DNA of 64,000 nt from Mesorhizobium sp. B2-1-1. Lineage in GTDB: Bacteria; Pseudomonadota; Alphaproteobacteria; Rhizobiales; Rhizobiaceae. The stretch lies in contig NZ_CP083954.1 in the NCBI RefSeq assembly GCF_006442975.2, positions 1,991,501 through 2,055,500 of the forward strand, given 5' to 3'. The notes under the pieces were generated by a model that had not been told where the DNA came from, did not search any database, and was given only the letters and a program-made list of their open reading frames with translations. Each line of letters begins with the position of its first letter. Within the stretch, counting starts at the first letter, position 1. Made by a program: the position numbers and the translations under genes. Below are positions 29,229 to 38,441 of the stretch, piece by piece.

Positions 29229-29253
29229 GGAACCTGCCGGTCGAAACCAGGTT
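29229..29253 (+). promoter_or_regulatory. EcfG-like promoter, GGTT variant
   Basis: GGAAC (29229-29233), 16-base spacer, GGTT (29250-29253), 26 bases before the ATG of the small protein at 29280. Confidence 0.5.
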
Positions 29254-29279
29254 ATGACTGTGCCAAAGGAGGACCGGCC

Positions 29280-29588
29280 ATGACTGGAAGCGAAAATCGC
29301 CGCGAGACTGGTGCCACCAAATATCCGGCCAGGAGCGACGGCGATCCCGCCGATTCATTCTCCCAGGACGCCGCAGGCAACAAGCCGCCGGCGTCCGGGC
29401 AAGGCCTGACGCGCCCTTCAGGCGAGGTGAATGAGAAAACGCATCAGTCCGAGGGGCAGAATCCATCCCGGCGGGCGCCCCCCGACCAGCCGCCCAGAAA
29501 AGGCGCCGGCTCAGCCACTTCTGAGCACTCAAAAGACGGCCAAGTGCCGCCCGGAGGCCGGGAGCCTGGTGCGTTCGACAAGGAATGA
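29280..29588 (+). CDS. Small hydrophilic disordered protein, unknown
   Basis: The 102-residue protein is rich in Gly, Pro, Ser, Glu, Asp, Arg and Gln, with no membrane segment or signal peptide. It looks like an intrinsically disordered stress protein. AAAGGAGGA lies upstream of the ATG and an EcfG-like promoter upstream of that. No known family is recognised. The direction and promoter agree with its being a stress gene rather than part of the ABC operon that follows. Confidence 0.6.
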   Translation: MTGSENRRETGATKYPARSDGDPADSFSQDAAGNKPPASGQGLTRPSGEVNEKTHQSEGQNPSRRAPPDQPPRKGAGSATSEHSKDGQVPPGGREPGAFDKE

Positions 29589-29627
29589 ACGATTCACAAT
29601 TGACAAGCCGGCGGTGCTTGTGGATTA

Positions 29628-29656
29628 GTGAGAACGTTCTCAGAGAACGTTCTCAC
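29628..29656. promoter_or_regulatory. Double LacI-type operator before the ABC operon
   Basis: Two overlapping palindromes share the core GAGAACGTTCTC. The first, TGAGAACGTTCTCA, is at 29629-29642. The second core is at 29643-29654. Together 29628-29656 form a 29-base palindrome around the A at 29642. The site lies 32 bases before the ATPase gene. The same core recurs before the binding-protein gene (33271-33290), and a LacI-family regulator is encoded in the operon, so repression by it is likely. Confidence 0.8.
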
Positions 29657-29688
29657 CGCTGCGGCGGACTTACCTTTTGGGAGGAGGT

Positions 29689-31224
29689 ATGGGTACCGAC
29701 GAGATCCGGCTGGCTGTTCGCATCGCGAATATTGCAAAATCCTACGGACCCACAGTCGCACTCGATTCCGTCTCCATTGATCTGCGGCCAGGGGAAGTCC
29801 ATGCGCTGTTGGGCGAGAACGGCGCCGGCAAATCGACGCTCGTGAAAATCCTCAGCGGCGTCGTGACGCCTGACGGCGGATCCATGTCGATCTTCGGCAA
29901 GCCTTATGCGCCGCATGGCATCATCGATGCGCGGGCGCAGGGCGTGGCGACGGCCTTTCAGGAACTCAGCCTGCTGCCGAATCTCAGCATCGCCGAGAAT
30001 CTCGTGCTGCCGAAAATGCCGAAGGGCAAGCTAGGTCTCGTCTCGCGCCGCACCGCCAAGGCATCAGCTGGCAAGGTTCTTAACGACTACGCTCTCTCCC
30101 ACTTTGATCCTGACACGCCCGTCGGCGTGCTTTCGCTTTCGGATCGTCAGCGGCTTGAGATCGTGCGCGCCTTCACCCATGCCTCGAAGCTCTTGATCCT
30201 CGATGAGCCGACGGCCGCGCTGGCGGACGTCGAATGGCTGTTTGAGCTCGTGCGCCGGCAGAAGAACCTGCAGACCGCCATCCTCTACATTTCCCACCGC
30301 CTCGGCGAGGTGCGCACCCTGTGTTCGCGCGCCACCATCCTGCGCAATGGCCGCAGCATCGGCACCGTCGAGTTGTCCGGCGCTTCGGACGAGAACATTT
30401 TCGAGATGATGGTCGGCCGAAGCGCGCGTGAGACGACCGCCTCGCAGCCTTTGGTCGCCGACACCGCGCCCGTCGCGCTCAGCGTTCGGGGCCTCTCCGG
30501 CGGCATTTTGCGCGACGTGTCGTTTGATGTCAGGCGAGGTGAGATCGTCGGCATCGCCGCGCTCGAGGGGCAGGGCCAACGCGACCTGTTCAGGACGATG
30601 ATCGGCCTCTCCAAGGCGAAAAGCGGCGGCATCGAGATCGACGGCGTGCCCGCCCAGATCGCCAGCCCGGGCGCCGCGCTCCATTTCGGCAACGGCCTTG
30701 CCTACCTGCCGGAGGACCGCAAGTCGGAAGGGATTTTCGCCGGCCTCAGCACCGCCAGCAACATGGTGTTGCCTATCATTTCGCGTATCGCGCAGGGTGG
30801 CGTCGTCTGGCCGGCCAGCGAGCGTCGCATTGCGAAAAAAACCGCTGAGGCGGTCGAACTGCAGGAGCGCTATCTGCAGTTCAAGATCGATGAGCTTTCC
30901 GGTGGCAACCAGCAGAAGGCGCTTCTGGCGCGCGTCATGATGACGGGTGCGCGCACTCTACTGCTTTTCGATCCGACGCGTGGAGTCGATGTCGGAACCA
31001 AGCAGTCGATCTACGAGGCGATCCGGAAGTTCGCTGCCGATGGCGGCTCGGTGCTCTTTTACTCGTCCGAACTGCCGGAACTCGTCCATCTCGCGCATCG
31101 CTGCATGGTGCTCTATGGCGGCCGCGTCTTCGCCGAATATCAGGGCGATGCCATCGATGAGCCGACTATCGTCGGCGCGCTGATCGGCCACGCTGCGGGC
31201 GCGGTGAATGGAGTGGCCGCATGA
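29689..31224 (+). CDS. Sugar-type ABC transporter ATPase (RbsA/XylG-like)
   Basis: The 511-residue protein holds two tandem ABC domains. The first has Walker A GENGAGKST near residue 43 and Walker B LLILDEPTAAL. The second has a degenerate Walker A (ALEGQGQRD), as usual in the RbsA class, and signature LSGGNQQKALLARV with Walker B LLLFDPTRGVDVG. It powers import of a carbohydrate-like solute with the two permeases that follow and the periplasmic protein. GGAGGAGG directly precedes the ATG at 29689. It overlaps the first permease by 4 bases. Confidence 0.93.
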   Translation: MGTDEIRLAVRIANIAKSYGPTVALDSVSIDLRPGEVHALLGENGAGKSTLVKILSGVVTPDGGSMSIFGKPYAPHGIIDARAQGVATAFQELSLLPNLSIAENLVLPKMPKGKLGLVSRRTAKASAGKVLNDYALSHFDPDTPVGVLSLSDRQRLEIVRAFTHASKLLILDEPTAALADVEWLFELVRRQKNLQTAILYISHRLGEVRTLCSRATILRNGRSIGTVELSGASDENIFEMMVGRSARETTASQPLVADTAPVALSVRGLSGGILRDVSFDVRRGEIVGIAALEGQGQRDLFRTMIGLSKAKSGGIEIDGVPAQIASPGAALHFGNGLAYLPEDRKSEGIFAGLSTASNMVLPIISRIAQGGVVWPASERRIAKKTAEAVELQERYLQFKIDELSGGNQQKALLARVMMTGARTLLLFDPTRGVDVGTKQSIYEAIRKFAADGGSVLFYSSELPELVHLAHRCMVLYGGRVFAEYQGDAIDEPTIVGALIGHAAGAVNGVAA

Positions 31225-32213
31225 CCGCGGTCCAGGCAAATCCCGCGCCCCGCCGCTCCGCGTTATGGAGGGCTGTCATCAGCGGCACCGGCATCGTGGC
31301 GATGATCTATGTCCTGCTTTATGCGCTCTACGCGTTCTGGCAACCGGATGCGCTTTCGGTCTACACCTTCACCGATCTCGTCAACAACTCGACGCCATTG
31401 GCGCTCGCGGCAGCGGGCGAGACGCTGGTCGTCATCAGCCGCGGCTTCGACTTGTCCGTCGCAGGCGTCGTCTCGCTGACCAATGTGCTGATGGCGGTCT
31501 ATCCGTTCGGTGGTCCGGGCGGTGCGCTGGCCAGCCTCCTGATGTGCTGTGCGATCGGCGGTGCCGTCGGCGCAATCAACGGCATTCTCGTGGCCAGGCT
31601 TGGACTGCAGACCATCGCGGCGACGCTCGGCACGATGATCGTCTGCCAGGGACTTGCGCTGGTTATCCTGGACGCGCCTGGCGGTATGGTTGCCGACTTC
31701 GTCACCTATACGCTGACCGACACCCTGTTCGGTATCATCCCGATCGCCGGGCTGTTTCTGGTTGCCGCCATCGCGCTTTGGCTTGCCTTCCGGCGGACCA
31801 ATACCGGGATCGGCCTCTATGCGATCGGCGCCGACGAGCAGTCGGCTCGCTTCTCCGGCGTGCCCGTGGCAGGGGTACGCATCACGGCCTTTGTCGGCGC
31901 CGGCATCCTTTACGGCGTCGCCGGCTTCATGCTGAGCGCCCAGACGGCGACAGGAAATCCGACAGCCGGCACGCCATTCCTGATGCTCACCTTTGCCGCA
32001 GTGGCGCTCGGCGGCACGCCGTTGAGTGGCGGCCGGGGCAGCCTCGTTGGCTCGATCCTGGGCGCCGGTACGCTGATGCTTTTGCAGAAGGTGCTTTTCT
32101 CGGGTGGGGTCTCGTCCTTCTACACCGGCATATTCCAAGGTTTCGTGCTGGTGCTTGCGATCGTGTTCGGCAGCGCCGTGGCGCGCCTGCTCAAGAAGGA
32201 AGAGATCCGGTGA
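31221..32213 (+). CDS. ABC transporter permease (RbsC-like), first copy
   Basis: The 330-residue protein has 8-10 helices and the family motif region SRGFDLSVAGVVSLTNVLMAV near residue 75. NTGIGLYAIGADEQSARFSGVPV is the conserved cytoplasmic loop contacting the ATPase. It pairs with the second permease as a heterodimer in the inner membrane. It overlaps both neighbours by 4 bases, giving a tight operon. Confidence 0.92.
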   Translation: MTAVQANPAPRRSALWRAVISGTGIVAMIYVLLYALYAFWQPDALSVYTFTDLVNNSTPLALAAAGETLVVISRGFDLSVAGVVSLTNVLMAVYPFGGPGGALASLLMCCAIGGAVGAINGILVARLGLQTIAATLGTMIVCQGLALVILDAPGGMVADFVTYTLTDTLFGIIPIAGLFLVAAIALWLAFRRTNTGIGLYAIGADEQSARFSGVPVAGVRITAFVGAGILYGVAGFMLSAQTATGNPTAGTPFLMLTFAAVALGGTPLSGGRGSLVGSILGAGTLMLLQKVLFSGGVSSFYTGIFQGFVLVLAIVFGSAVARLLKKEEIR

Positions 32214-33238
32214 ACGCGCATAAGGACGTTGCGACGCGTTTCGAGGCCAACTCCGACCGGCGCGGCAGGCAAAGGCTCGACCGGGAGGTGGTCAATACGC
32301 TTGTCGTATTTGGGCTGAGTATCGTGCTTGTGGTGTGCTCGCGCTTCATCAGTCCGGGGCTGGGTTCCTGGGATCAGGTGCTGACGGTTCTCATCCTCGC
32401 GTCCTTCCTGATCGTGTTGTCGTTTGGGCAAGGGCTCGTCATCCTGATCGGTGGGCTCGACCTATCGGTCCCCGCCCTCATCACGCTCGGCGGCGTGTTG
32501 ACGACGACGTGGATTGGTAGCGGCGATGCCGGCATCTGGTACATGCTGCCGGCCATTCTGGTCATTTGCGCGCTGGTCGGCACGATCAGCGGACTGGGAA
32601 TTGTCTGGCTGAAGGTTCCTCCCTTCATCATGACCATGGCGACCTCGATCGTCGTGGCATCGGTGGCGCTGGGCTACACCAGCGGGACGCCGCGCGGCGG
32701 TTCTCCGTCCGCCTTGCTGTGGCTGATGAAGGAATGGTTCCTCGGCGTGCCGCTGGTCATCTACTTCACCGTCGCTTTCATCCTGTTCGGCTGGTTCTTG
32801 CAGAATTTCACTGCGCTCGGCCGCCGGCTCTACGCCCTTGGCACCAACAGGAACGCCGCTCTCATCGCCGGCGTCGCTGTCAATCGGCTCGAGCTCGTCC
32901 CCTATGCGATCAGTGCCGCTTGCGCAGGCTTCGTCGGCATGATGCTGGTGGGCTATTCGAACGGGGCGACGCTGAGGATGGGCGACAGCTACATGCTGCC
33001 TTCCATCGCTGCCGTCGTGGTCGGCGGCTCCTCGATCCTCGGCGGCAGCGGAACTTTCATCGGGACGGTCGGCGGCGCAATTCTTCTGACGACGCTTGGC
33101 ACCGTTATCTCCGCTATCGGCCTCAACGAAGGATGGCGCACCGTCATAGAGGGCGCAATCATTGTCGCCGCCCTGCTGGTGCTGCGCGGTGAATTCCTGG
33201 CCGATCTCGGAAATCGAATGCTGACGCGGAGGAAGTGA
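32210..33238 (+). CDS. ABC transporter permease (RbsC-like), second copy
   Basis: The 342-residue protein has 8-10 helices and the family motifs GGLDLSVPALITLGG and ALGRRLYALGTNRNAALIAGVAVNR. It is a paralogue of the first permease and forms the other half of the channel. The start is the GTG at 32210, which overlaps the first permease's stop (GTGA). A second operator follows at 33271-33290 before the next gene. Confidence 0.91.
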   Translation: MNAHKDVATRFEANSDRRGRQRLDREVVNTLVVFGLSIVLVVCSRFISPGLGSWDQVLTVLILASFLIVLSFGQGLVILIGGLDLSVPALITLGGVLTTTWIGSGDAGIWYMLPAILVICALVGTISGLGIVWLKVPPFIMTMATSIVVASVALGYTSGTPRGGSPSALLWLMKEWFLGVPLVIYFTVAFILFGWFLQNFTALGRRLYALGTNRNAALIAGVAVNRLELVPYAISAACAGFVGMMLVGYSNGATLRMGDSYMLPSIAAVVVGGSSILGGSGTFIGTVGGAILLTTLGTVISAIGLNEGWRTVIEGAIIVAALLVLRGEFLADLGNRMLTRRK

Positions 33239-33270
33239 CCATGCCTGTGCGTGAAATGCGTTTTGTCCAA

Positions 33271-33290
33271 TTGTGAGAACGTTCTCACAA
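33271..33290. promoter_or_regulatory. LacI-type operator, perfect 20-base palindrome
   Basis: TTGTGAGAACGTTCTCACAA is fully palindromic and shares the GAGAACGTTCTC core with the site at 29628-29656. It lies between the second permease and the binding-protein gene. It may let the binding-protein gene be transcribed separately under the same LacI regulator. Confidence 0.8.
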
Positions 33291-33341
33291 GCTCTGGTCC
33301 GGCACCTGCAAGGGCCAAATTCCAACGGGAGGTTGATCGAA

Positions 33342-34562
33342 ATGAGGCTGTTAAAAAGACTGGGACTGGCCGCGTCGCTGACGCTTGCCACCGCCATGGG
33401 CGTTGGGGCGGTTGTCGACCATGCCCAAGCGCAGGACAAGAAGTTCAAGATATATCTGTCGCTGAGCTACAGCGGCAATTCGTGGCAGTCGGAGGCCGCG
33501 AACATCGTCAAGGCGTTGGCGCAGACGCCGCCCTACGACAAGACCGTGGAGCTGAAGGAAGTCATCTCGGGAACCGACCCCCAGGCTCAGATCTCGGCCT
33601 ATGAAAGCATGATACAGGCTGGCGCCGACGGCATCATCAGCTTCCCGATCTCGTCGACGGCGCTGAACCGCACCGTCCATCGCGGCTGCCAGAAGGGCGT
33701 GCTCTTCTTCATGTACGACGCCACGGTGACCGAGCCTTGCGCCTACAATGTCAGCTATATCACCGCAGGCTTCGGCGAGAATACCGCCCAGGCCTTGGTC
33801 AACATCCTGGGAGGCAAGGGCAAGATCTTCCTGAGCCGTGGCGTCCCGGGCAACTCGGTGGATAAGCGCCACACCGATGGCGCGATGCACATTTTCAACC
33901 AGTATCCCGGCATCAAGGTCGTCGCGGAATACTACTCCTACTGGGATGACCGCACCACGCAGCAGGAGACGGCCAAGGCTCTCGCTGCGCATCCCGATGT
34001 TGACGGCATCTGGGCTCAGGCAGGCGAATATGGCGCCGTTCAAGCGCTGCTCGACAAGGGCAACAAACTGGTTCCGATGACCGGCGAGAACTCGGACGGT
34101 TTTCGTCTCGGACTGGCAGACCCGAAGATGCAAGGCATGGGTCTCAAGGGTGTGTCCGCCGGTTCGCCGCCTGCTACGTCAGGCTATGCCTTCAAGCTGA
34201 TGATGGAGATCCTGACCAAGAAGCGCGACCTGAAGCCGATGAACATCGAGTACCCGCTGCCTTGGGTGCCAGCGGATCAAGTAAAACCCTGCAAAGGCGA
34301 TACCTTCGCCGACGGGTGCAATGTTTTCCCGTCCGACAAGGTCCCGAGTTCCTTCGTCACCGAGGTCTTCAATCCCGATTTGCTGCCGGAACTGTCGCTG
34401 CAGTCGGCGCTCGAGGGCAAGCCAACACCAGGAGCGACCATTCAGGCATTGCCCGCGGACGTGAAGCAGGCGCCCGATGCCCCTGGCATCAACTGCTCAT
34501 CGTGCAAGGCTCCGGCCGACGAATACAAGCTCACCAAGATCGAGCCGACGGTAAAACCCTGA
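33342..34562 (+). CDS. Periplasmic sugar-binding protein of the ABC transporter
   Basis: The 406-residue protein starts with a signal peptide ([20 protein letters not shown], cleaved near AHAQAQ at about residue 31). It has the ribose-binding-protein fold: [38 protein letters not shown] and a hinge region, then a longer C-terminal extension (about residues 330-406) with several Cys ([14 protein letters not shown]). The extension is unusual for this class. It binds the unknown substrate outside the membrane. GGGAGG is present upstream. Confidence 0.9.
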   Translation: MRLLKRLGLAASLTLATAMGVGAVVDHAQAQDKKFKIYLSLSYSGNSWQSEAANIVKALAQTPPYDKTVELKEVISGTDPQAQISAYESMIQAGADGIISFPISSTALNRTVHRGCQKGVLFFMYDATVTEPCAYNVSYITAGFGENTAQALVNILGGKGKIFLSRGVPGNSVDKRHTDGAMHIFNQYPGIKVVAEYYSYWDDRTTQQETAKALAAHPDVDGIWAQAGEYGAVQALLDKGNKLVPMTGENSDGFRLGLADPKMQGMGLKGVSAGSPPATSGYAFKLMMEILTKKRDLKPMNIEYPLPWVPADQVKPCKGDTFADGCNVFPSDKVPSSFVTEVFNPDLLPELSLQSALEGKPTPGATIQALPADVKQAPDAPGINCSSCKAPADEYKLTKIEPTVKP

Positions 34563-34627
34563 TGATCAGCAATGCAACAGGTGGACGGCATCCTGCCGCC
34601 CACCTGACTCAACATAAGGATGAGAAT

Positions 34628-35917
34628 ATGCCGACTTTTCTGAAACGGGGCAGGGATCCCGAAGCTGTCGCCCAGAGCGATGCGGCCGTCCGGACGACCG
34701 TCGAGACGATCCTTGCCGACATAGAAAAGCGAGGCGATACCGCTGTCCGGGAGTTGTCGGAGCGTTTCGACAAATGGTCGCCGCCAAGCTTCCGGCTCAG
34801 CGACAGCGAGATCGAGCAGGCGATGTCCAAGGTGTCGGCAAGCGACATCGAGGATATTCGCTTCGCCCAGGCCCAGGTTCGCAATTTCGCCGAGAAGCAG
34901 CGCGCCTGCCTCCAGGACCTCGAAGTGGAAACGCTTCCCGGCGTTGTCCTCGGCCACAAGAACATTCCCGTGGAAACAGTCGGCTGCTACGTGCCGGGCG
35001 GGAAATACCCGATGGTCGCCTCCGCGCATATGAGCGTGGTGACGGCCAAGGTCGCCGGGGTGAAGAAGATCATCGCCTGCGCGCCGCCGTTCCAGGGCGG
35101 TCCGCATCCGGCTATCGTGGCCGCGATGCACATGGCCGGCGCGGACGAGATCTACGTTCTGGGCGGTGTGCAGGCCGTCGGCGCCATGGCGCTCGGAACC
35201 GAAACCATCGGGCGCGTCGACATGCTCGTCGGTCCTGGCAATGCCTTCGTCGCTGAAGCCAAGCGGCAATTGTACGGTCGTATCGGCATCGACCTGTTCG
35301 CCGGCCCGACCGAGACGCTGGTCATTGCCGACGACAGTGTCGACGGCGAGATCTGCGCGACCGATCTGCTCGGCCAGGCCGAGCATGGTCCGACCAGTCC
35401 CGCCGTGCTTTTGACAAACTCGGAGAGGCTCGCGCGCGACACCCTGGCCGAGATCGAGCGGCAGCTGAAGATCCTGCCGACCGCCGAGATCGCCGCCAAG
35501 GCATGGGCGGACTATGGCGAAGTGATCGTCTGCGCTTCCTACGAGGAAATGGTCGCGGAGGCCGACCGGATCGCATCCGAGCACGTCCAGGTCATGACGC
35601 GCGATCCGGACTACTTCCTCGACAACATGCGCAATTACGGCGCTCTGTTTTTGGGAGCGCGTACGAATGTTGCCTATGGCGACAAGGTCATCGGCACCAA
35701 CCATACGCTGCCGACCAAGAAGGCGGCCCGTTACACAGGCGGTTTGTGGGTTGGCAAGTTCATCAAGACCTGCACCTATCAGCGCGTTCTGACCGACGAA
35801 GCGAGCGCCATGATAGGCGAGTACTGTTCGCGCCTGTGTGTCCTCGAGGGATTCTATGGGCATGCCGAGCAGGCCAACATCCGGGTCCGCCGCTATGGAG
35901 GTCGCAACCAGGCCTAA
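34628..35917 (+). CDS. Histidinol-dehydrogenase-family enzyme (HpsN-like)
   Basis: The 429-residue protein keeps HisD landmarks: [26 protein letters not shown] with the metal-binding Gln and His, the [12 protein letters not shown] catalytic Glu-His, [13 protein letters not shown], and GFYGHAEQ with the last metal His. No other his gene is near, and it lies inside a transport and catabolism operon, so it is more like HpsN (sulfopropanediol 3-dehydrogenase) or another HisD-type polyol dehydrogenase doing two NAD-dependent oxidations. The actual substrate is unknown. The ATG at 34628 with AAGGA 7 bases upstream gives the family N-terminus; an ATG at 34562 overlaps the previous stop. Confidence 0.85.
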   Translation: MPTFLKRGRDPEAVAQSDAAVRTTVETILADIEKRGDTAVRELSERFDKWSPPSFRLSDSEIEQAMSKVSASDIEDIRFAQAQVRNFAEKQRACLQDLEVETLPGVVLGHKNIPVETVGCYVPGGKYPMVASAHMSVVTAKVAGVKKIIACAPPFQGGPHPAIVAAMHMAGADEIYVLGGVQAVGAMALGTETIGRVDMLVGPGNAFVAEAKRQLYGRIGIDLFAGPTETLVIADDSVDGEICATDLLGQAEHGPTSPAVLLTNSERLARDTLAEIERQLKILPTAEIAAKAWADYGEVIVCASYEEMVAEADRIASEHVQVMTRDPDYFLDNMRNYGALFLGARTNVAYGDKVIGTNHTLPTKKAARYTGGLWVGKFIKTCTYQRVLTDEASAMIGEYCSRLCVLEGFYGHAEQANIRVRRYGGRNQA

Positions 35918-35940
35918 GCCAGCGCGCCAACGGAGTTTTC

Positions 35941-36984
35941 ATGTCGATCATCGCCCGCAACAAGAACAGCAAGCCCCGCCTGACCGTGAAGGATCTGGCG
36001 CGCGATCTCGGCATGTCTGTTTCGACCGTATCCAGGGCCTTTCACGCCGATGCCGTGATCGCCAAGAATACGCGGGACCTGGTGCTGAACCGTGCGAGGG
36101 AGATCGGCTATTCGCCGAACCCTTTCGCGCGCAGCCTCATCACCAAGAAGACGCGTATCGTGGGTATTGTCGTCGCGGACATCAAGAACCCGTTCTATCC
36201 GGAAGTGCTGACGCGGCTGACCACCGCCCTTCGTGCCATCGACATGAACGTGATGCTCGTCGCCGCCGACCAGTCGGGAGACGTCGACCAGGCGCTACGC
36301 CTGCTGCTCAACTACCAGCCAGATCTTGCCATCATCCTGGCGGCCACCCTGTCTTCGGCGGCCGCGCAGGAATGCCGTAGGGCCGGCACTCCGGTGATCT
36401 TTTTCAACCGACTCTCGGCCGACGACCACGCGTTCGGCATTTCCTGCGACAATATACTCGGCGGCCGCAGCATCGCCGACTATCTCGTCGATACCGGCCA
36501 CCGGCGCCTGGCCTACATCGCCGCCTTGCCCGATGCCTCCACCAATGTCGCACGCCACAGGGGCTTCAGCGAACGCGCCGTCGAGCGTGGCCTCGCCGCG
36601 CCGATAGTTATCGAGGCAGGCCAGTTCAGCTATCACGCCGGCTACGAAGCGGCGCGCAAGCTGCGTGACCTGAAAGAGGTTCCCGACGGTGTCTTCTGCG
36701 CCAACGACATTCTCGCCATTGGCTTTCTCGACGGCGTGCGGCGAGAGCTGGCGCTCGGCGTGCCGGACGACATTTCGATCGTCGGCTTCGACGATATCGA
36801 GATGGCCCACTGGCCTTCGCACGGGCTGACGACCGTCCGGCAGCCCATTGACCAGATGCTCGAGGCCACGGTCAGCCTGGCGAAGGAATTGAGCACGAAT
36901 TCCGGCCGGGAGCCGATCGTTCAACTAATCCCGCCCGGCGCGGTGATCGAGCGCGCGACGACGCGAAAAAGGCACCATGGCTGA
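35941..36984 (+). CDS. LacI-family transcriptional regulator
   Basis: The 347-residue protein has an N-terminal LacI helix-turn-helix (LTVKDLARDLGMSVSTVSRAFH) at about residues 14-35. The periplasmic-binding-like effector domain follows (IVGIVVADIKNPFYPEVLTRL and the C-terminal PDDISIVGFDDIEMAHW). It very likely binds the GAGAACGTTCTC-core palindromes at 29628-29656 and 33271-33290 and is induced by the transported compound or a product of it (inference). It overlaps the next gene by 8 bases. Confidence 0.93.
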   Translation: MSIIARNKNSKPRLTVKDLARDLGMSVSTVSRAFHADAVIAKNTRDLVLNRAREIGYSPNPFARSLITKKTRIVGIVVADIKNPFYPEVLTRLTTALRAIDMNVMLVAADQSGDVDQALRLLLNYQPDLAIILAATLSSAAAQECRRAGTPVIFFNRLSADDHAFGISCDNILGGRSIADYLVDTGHRRLAYIAALPDASTNVARHRGFSERAVERGLAAPIVIEAGQFSYHAGYEAARKLRDLKEVPDGVFCANDILAIGFLDGVRRELALGVPDDISIVGFDDIEMAHWPSHGLTTVRQPIDQMLEATVSLAKELSTNSGREPIVQLIPPGAVIERATTRKRHHG

Positions 36985-37594
36985 TATCCCGGGAAAGCGC
37001 TTCTTCGAGCGGGCGGTAAGCGTCCACCGCTATGACTGCGAGGTCGTCGCGGCGCCCCATGTCTCCGTCACCGGAAGCGAGGAACCCGTCGCCACCGTGA
37101 ACGATGCCGCGTTGGCCGACGAAGCCATCGTCCGCTACGTCGTGGCAACCCGCCCCGTCTACGAAGGCCTGCGCCGGCTGATCGGCCAACTCGCTGGCCT
37201 GCTGGTCCTGGCTCAGGCCGGCGGACGCCGCGACGTGCTCGATCTGCCTGACATTCCGGTGGCCCGCGAACGGTGGACGGAGGTGGAGCAGCGGCTGGGC
37301 GCCTTGCACGCGCCGCATGGGCTCGAAAGCCATTGCGCGCGTCTGGGGGCCGCTCATGCAACGCTGGGCGAGGCCCTGGACGATTTCGGTTCGGCCCGAC
37401 TGCGGCGCGACTGGCAGCAGGAGCTCGACCGGGCCGGGGAGAGGATCAAACGCGCCTACGCCGGGCTGCAGGCGGCGTCGGAACCGCGGGCCGGTATGAC
37501 GCCGGTCGATTTCAATCACGCCTGCTGCAGCTGTGCGCAGCGTTGGCGACAACAGGGAGGAAGCAATGGGCCAATATTCGATCTGGGTGCTTGA
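36977..37594 (+). CDS. Unknown operon protein with a Cys-rich end
   Basis: The 205-residue protein has no membrane helix or signal peptide. It is mostly helical with Ala, Arg and Leu repeats (for example RRLIGQLAGLLVLAQAGGRRDVLDLPDIP). The C-terminal part contains NHACCSCAQRW, a metal-like Cys cluster. The ATG at 36977 overlaps the LacI stop, and the end overlaps the next gene by 29 bases, so it is translated with the operon. No family is recognised; an oligomeric or metal-binding accessory role is possible. Confidence 0.6.
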   Translation: MADIPGKRFFERAVSVHRYDCEVVAAPHVSVTGSEEPVATVNDAALADEAIVRYVVATRPVYEGLRRLIGQLAGLLVLAQAGGRRDVLDLPDIPVARERWTEVEQRLGALHAPHGLESHCARLGAAHATLGEALDDFGSARLRRDWQQELDRAGERIKRAYAGLQAASEPRAGMTPVDFNHACCSCAQRWRQQGGSNGPIFDLGA

Positions 37595-38441
37595 GTACAG
37601 CTATGTCAGCAACTACCACAAGAGCGGGGTGCTCTACGGCGCCCACAACCAGGGCTACGTGAAACTTCCCTACTGCTACGCGCTGATCAAGGGCAACGGT
37701 CGCGTTGCCATGGTCGATGTCGGCTACAACAACAAGGACTACGGCAAGCATCTCGCCGACAAATTTGGCGTCGAGAACTGGCACTCGCCCGACGCCGTTC
37801 TTGGCGAAATCGGCCTCTCGCCCAAGAACGTCGACACAGTTTTCGTCACGCACGCGCATTTCGACCATTTCGGCAATGTCGAGGACTTCCCGAATGCGAC
37901 CTTCTACATCCAGGAGAGGGAGATCGCGAAGTGGGTCTGGGCGATGTCGCTGCCGGACCGCATGCGCTGGATGAACGTAGCCGTCGACCCCGGCGACATC
38001 GTGCGCGGCGTCGATCTGGCCCGTCAGAAGCGGTTGGTAACGATCGACGGATCGAAACAGGACGTCCTGCCCGACATCGATCTCCATGCCGCTTTTGACA
38101 GCCATACCTACGGGTCGATGTGGGTCACCGTGCGCAACGGCAAGGACGACACCTGGGTGCTGGCTGGCGATCTGGTCTACGTCTTCGACAACATCGAGGG
38201 CTCGGGAGCTGCCGTCGATATCGAGACGCTCTACGTTCCGGTGGGGCTTGCGGTCGGCAGCCAGACCAATCTCGTTCTCGCTACCGAGGAGATGATGAAG
38301 CAGGTGGGCCACGAGGCACGGCGGGTTATTCCCATCCACGAAGAGCGGTTGAAGGACCGGTTCCCATCCCGCATCACTCAGGATGGCCTGCGGATCACCG
38401 AAATTTGCCTCGCGGACGGCGAGACGTCACGGGTGCAATGA
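37566..38441 (+). CDS. Metallo-beta-lactamase-fold hydrolase, lactonase-like
   Basis: The 291-residue protein has the HxHxDH zinc motif at residues 96-101 (THAHFDHFG), an Asp in LAGDLVYVF, and a late His (RRVIPIHEERL). The N-terminal YCYALIKGNGRVAMVDVGYNN resembles AHL-lactonase-type (AiiA/AttM) proteins. In this operon a role in opening a sugar lactone is more plausible than quorum quenching, as a dehydrogenase product would often be a lactone. GGGAGG precedes the ATG at 37566. It overlaps its neighbours on both sides. Confidence 0.85.
   Translation: MGQYSIWVLEYSYVSNYHKSGVLYGAHNQGYVKLPYCYALIKGNGRVAMVDVGYNNKDYGKHLADKFGVENWHSPDAVLGEIGLSPKNVDTVFVTHAHFDHFGNVEDFPNATFYIQEREIAKWVWAMSLPDRMRWMNVAVDPGDIVRGVDLARQKRLVTIDGSKQDVLPDIDLHAAFDSHTYGSMWVTVRNGKDDTWVLAGDLVYVFDNIEGSGAAVDIETLYVPVGLAVGSQTNLVLATEEMMKQVGHEARRVIPIHEERLKDRFPSRITQDGLRITEICLADGETSRVQ

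Noticed and set aside
34442..35863. Long open frame antisense to the HisD-like gene (about 470 codons)
   Set aside because: High GC makes long open antisense frames common; the plus strand encodes a clear HisD-family enzyme and the antisense product has no recognisable motif.
34628..35917. Histidine biosynthesis hisD
   Set aside because: No other his genes are near and the gene sits inside a transport/catabolism operon with a LacI regulator.
37566..38441. Quorum-quenching AHL lactonase
   Set aside because: The fold is similar, but the surrounding sugar-type transporter and dehydrogenases fit a catabolic lactone better.
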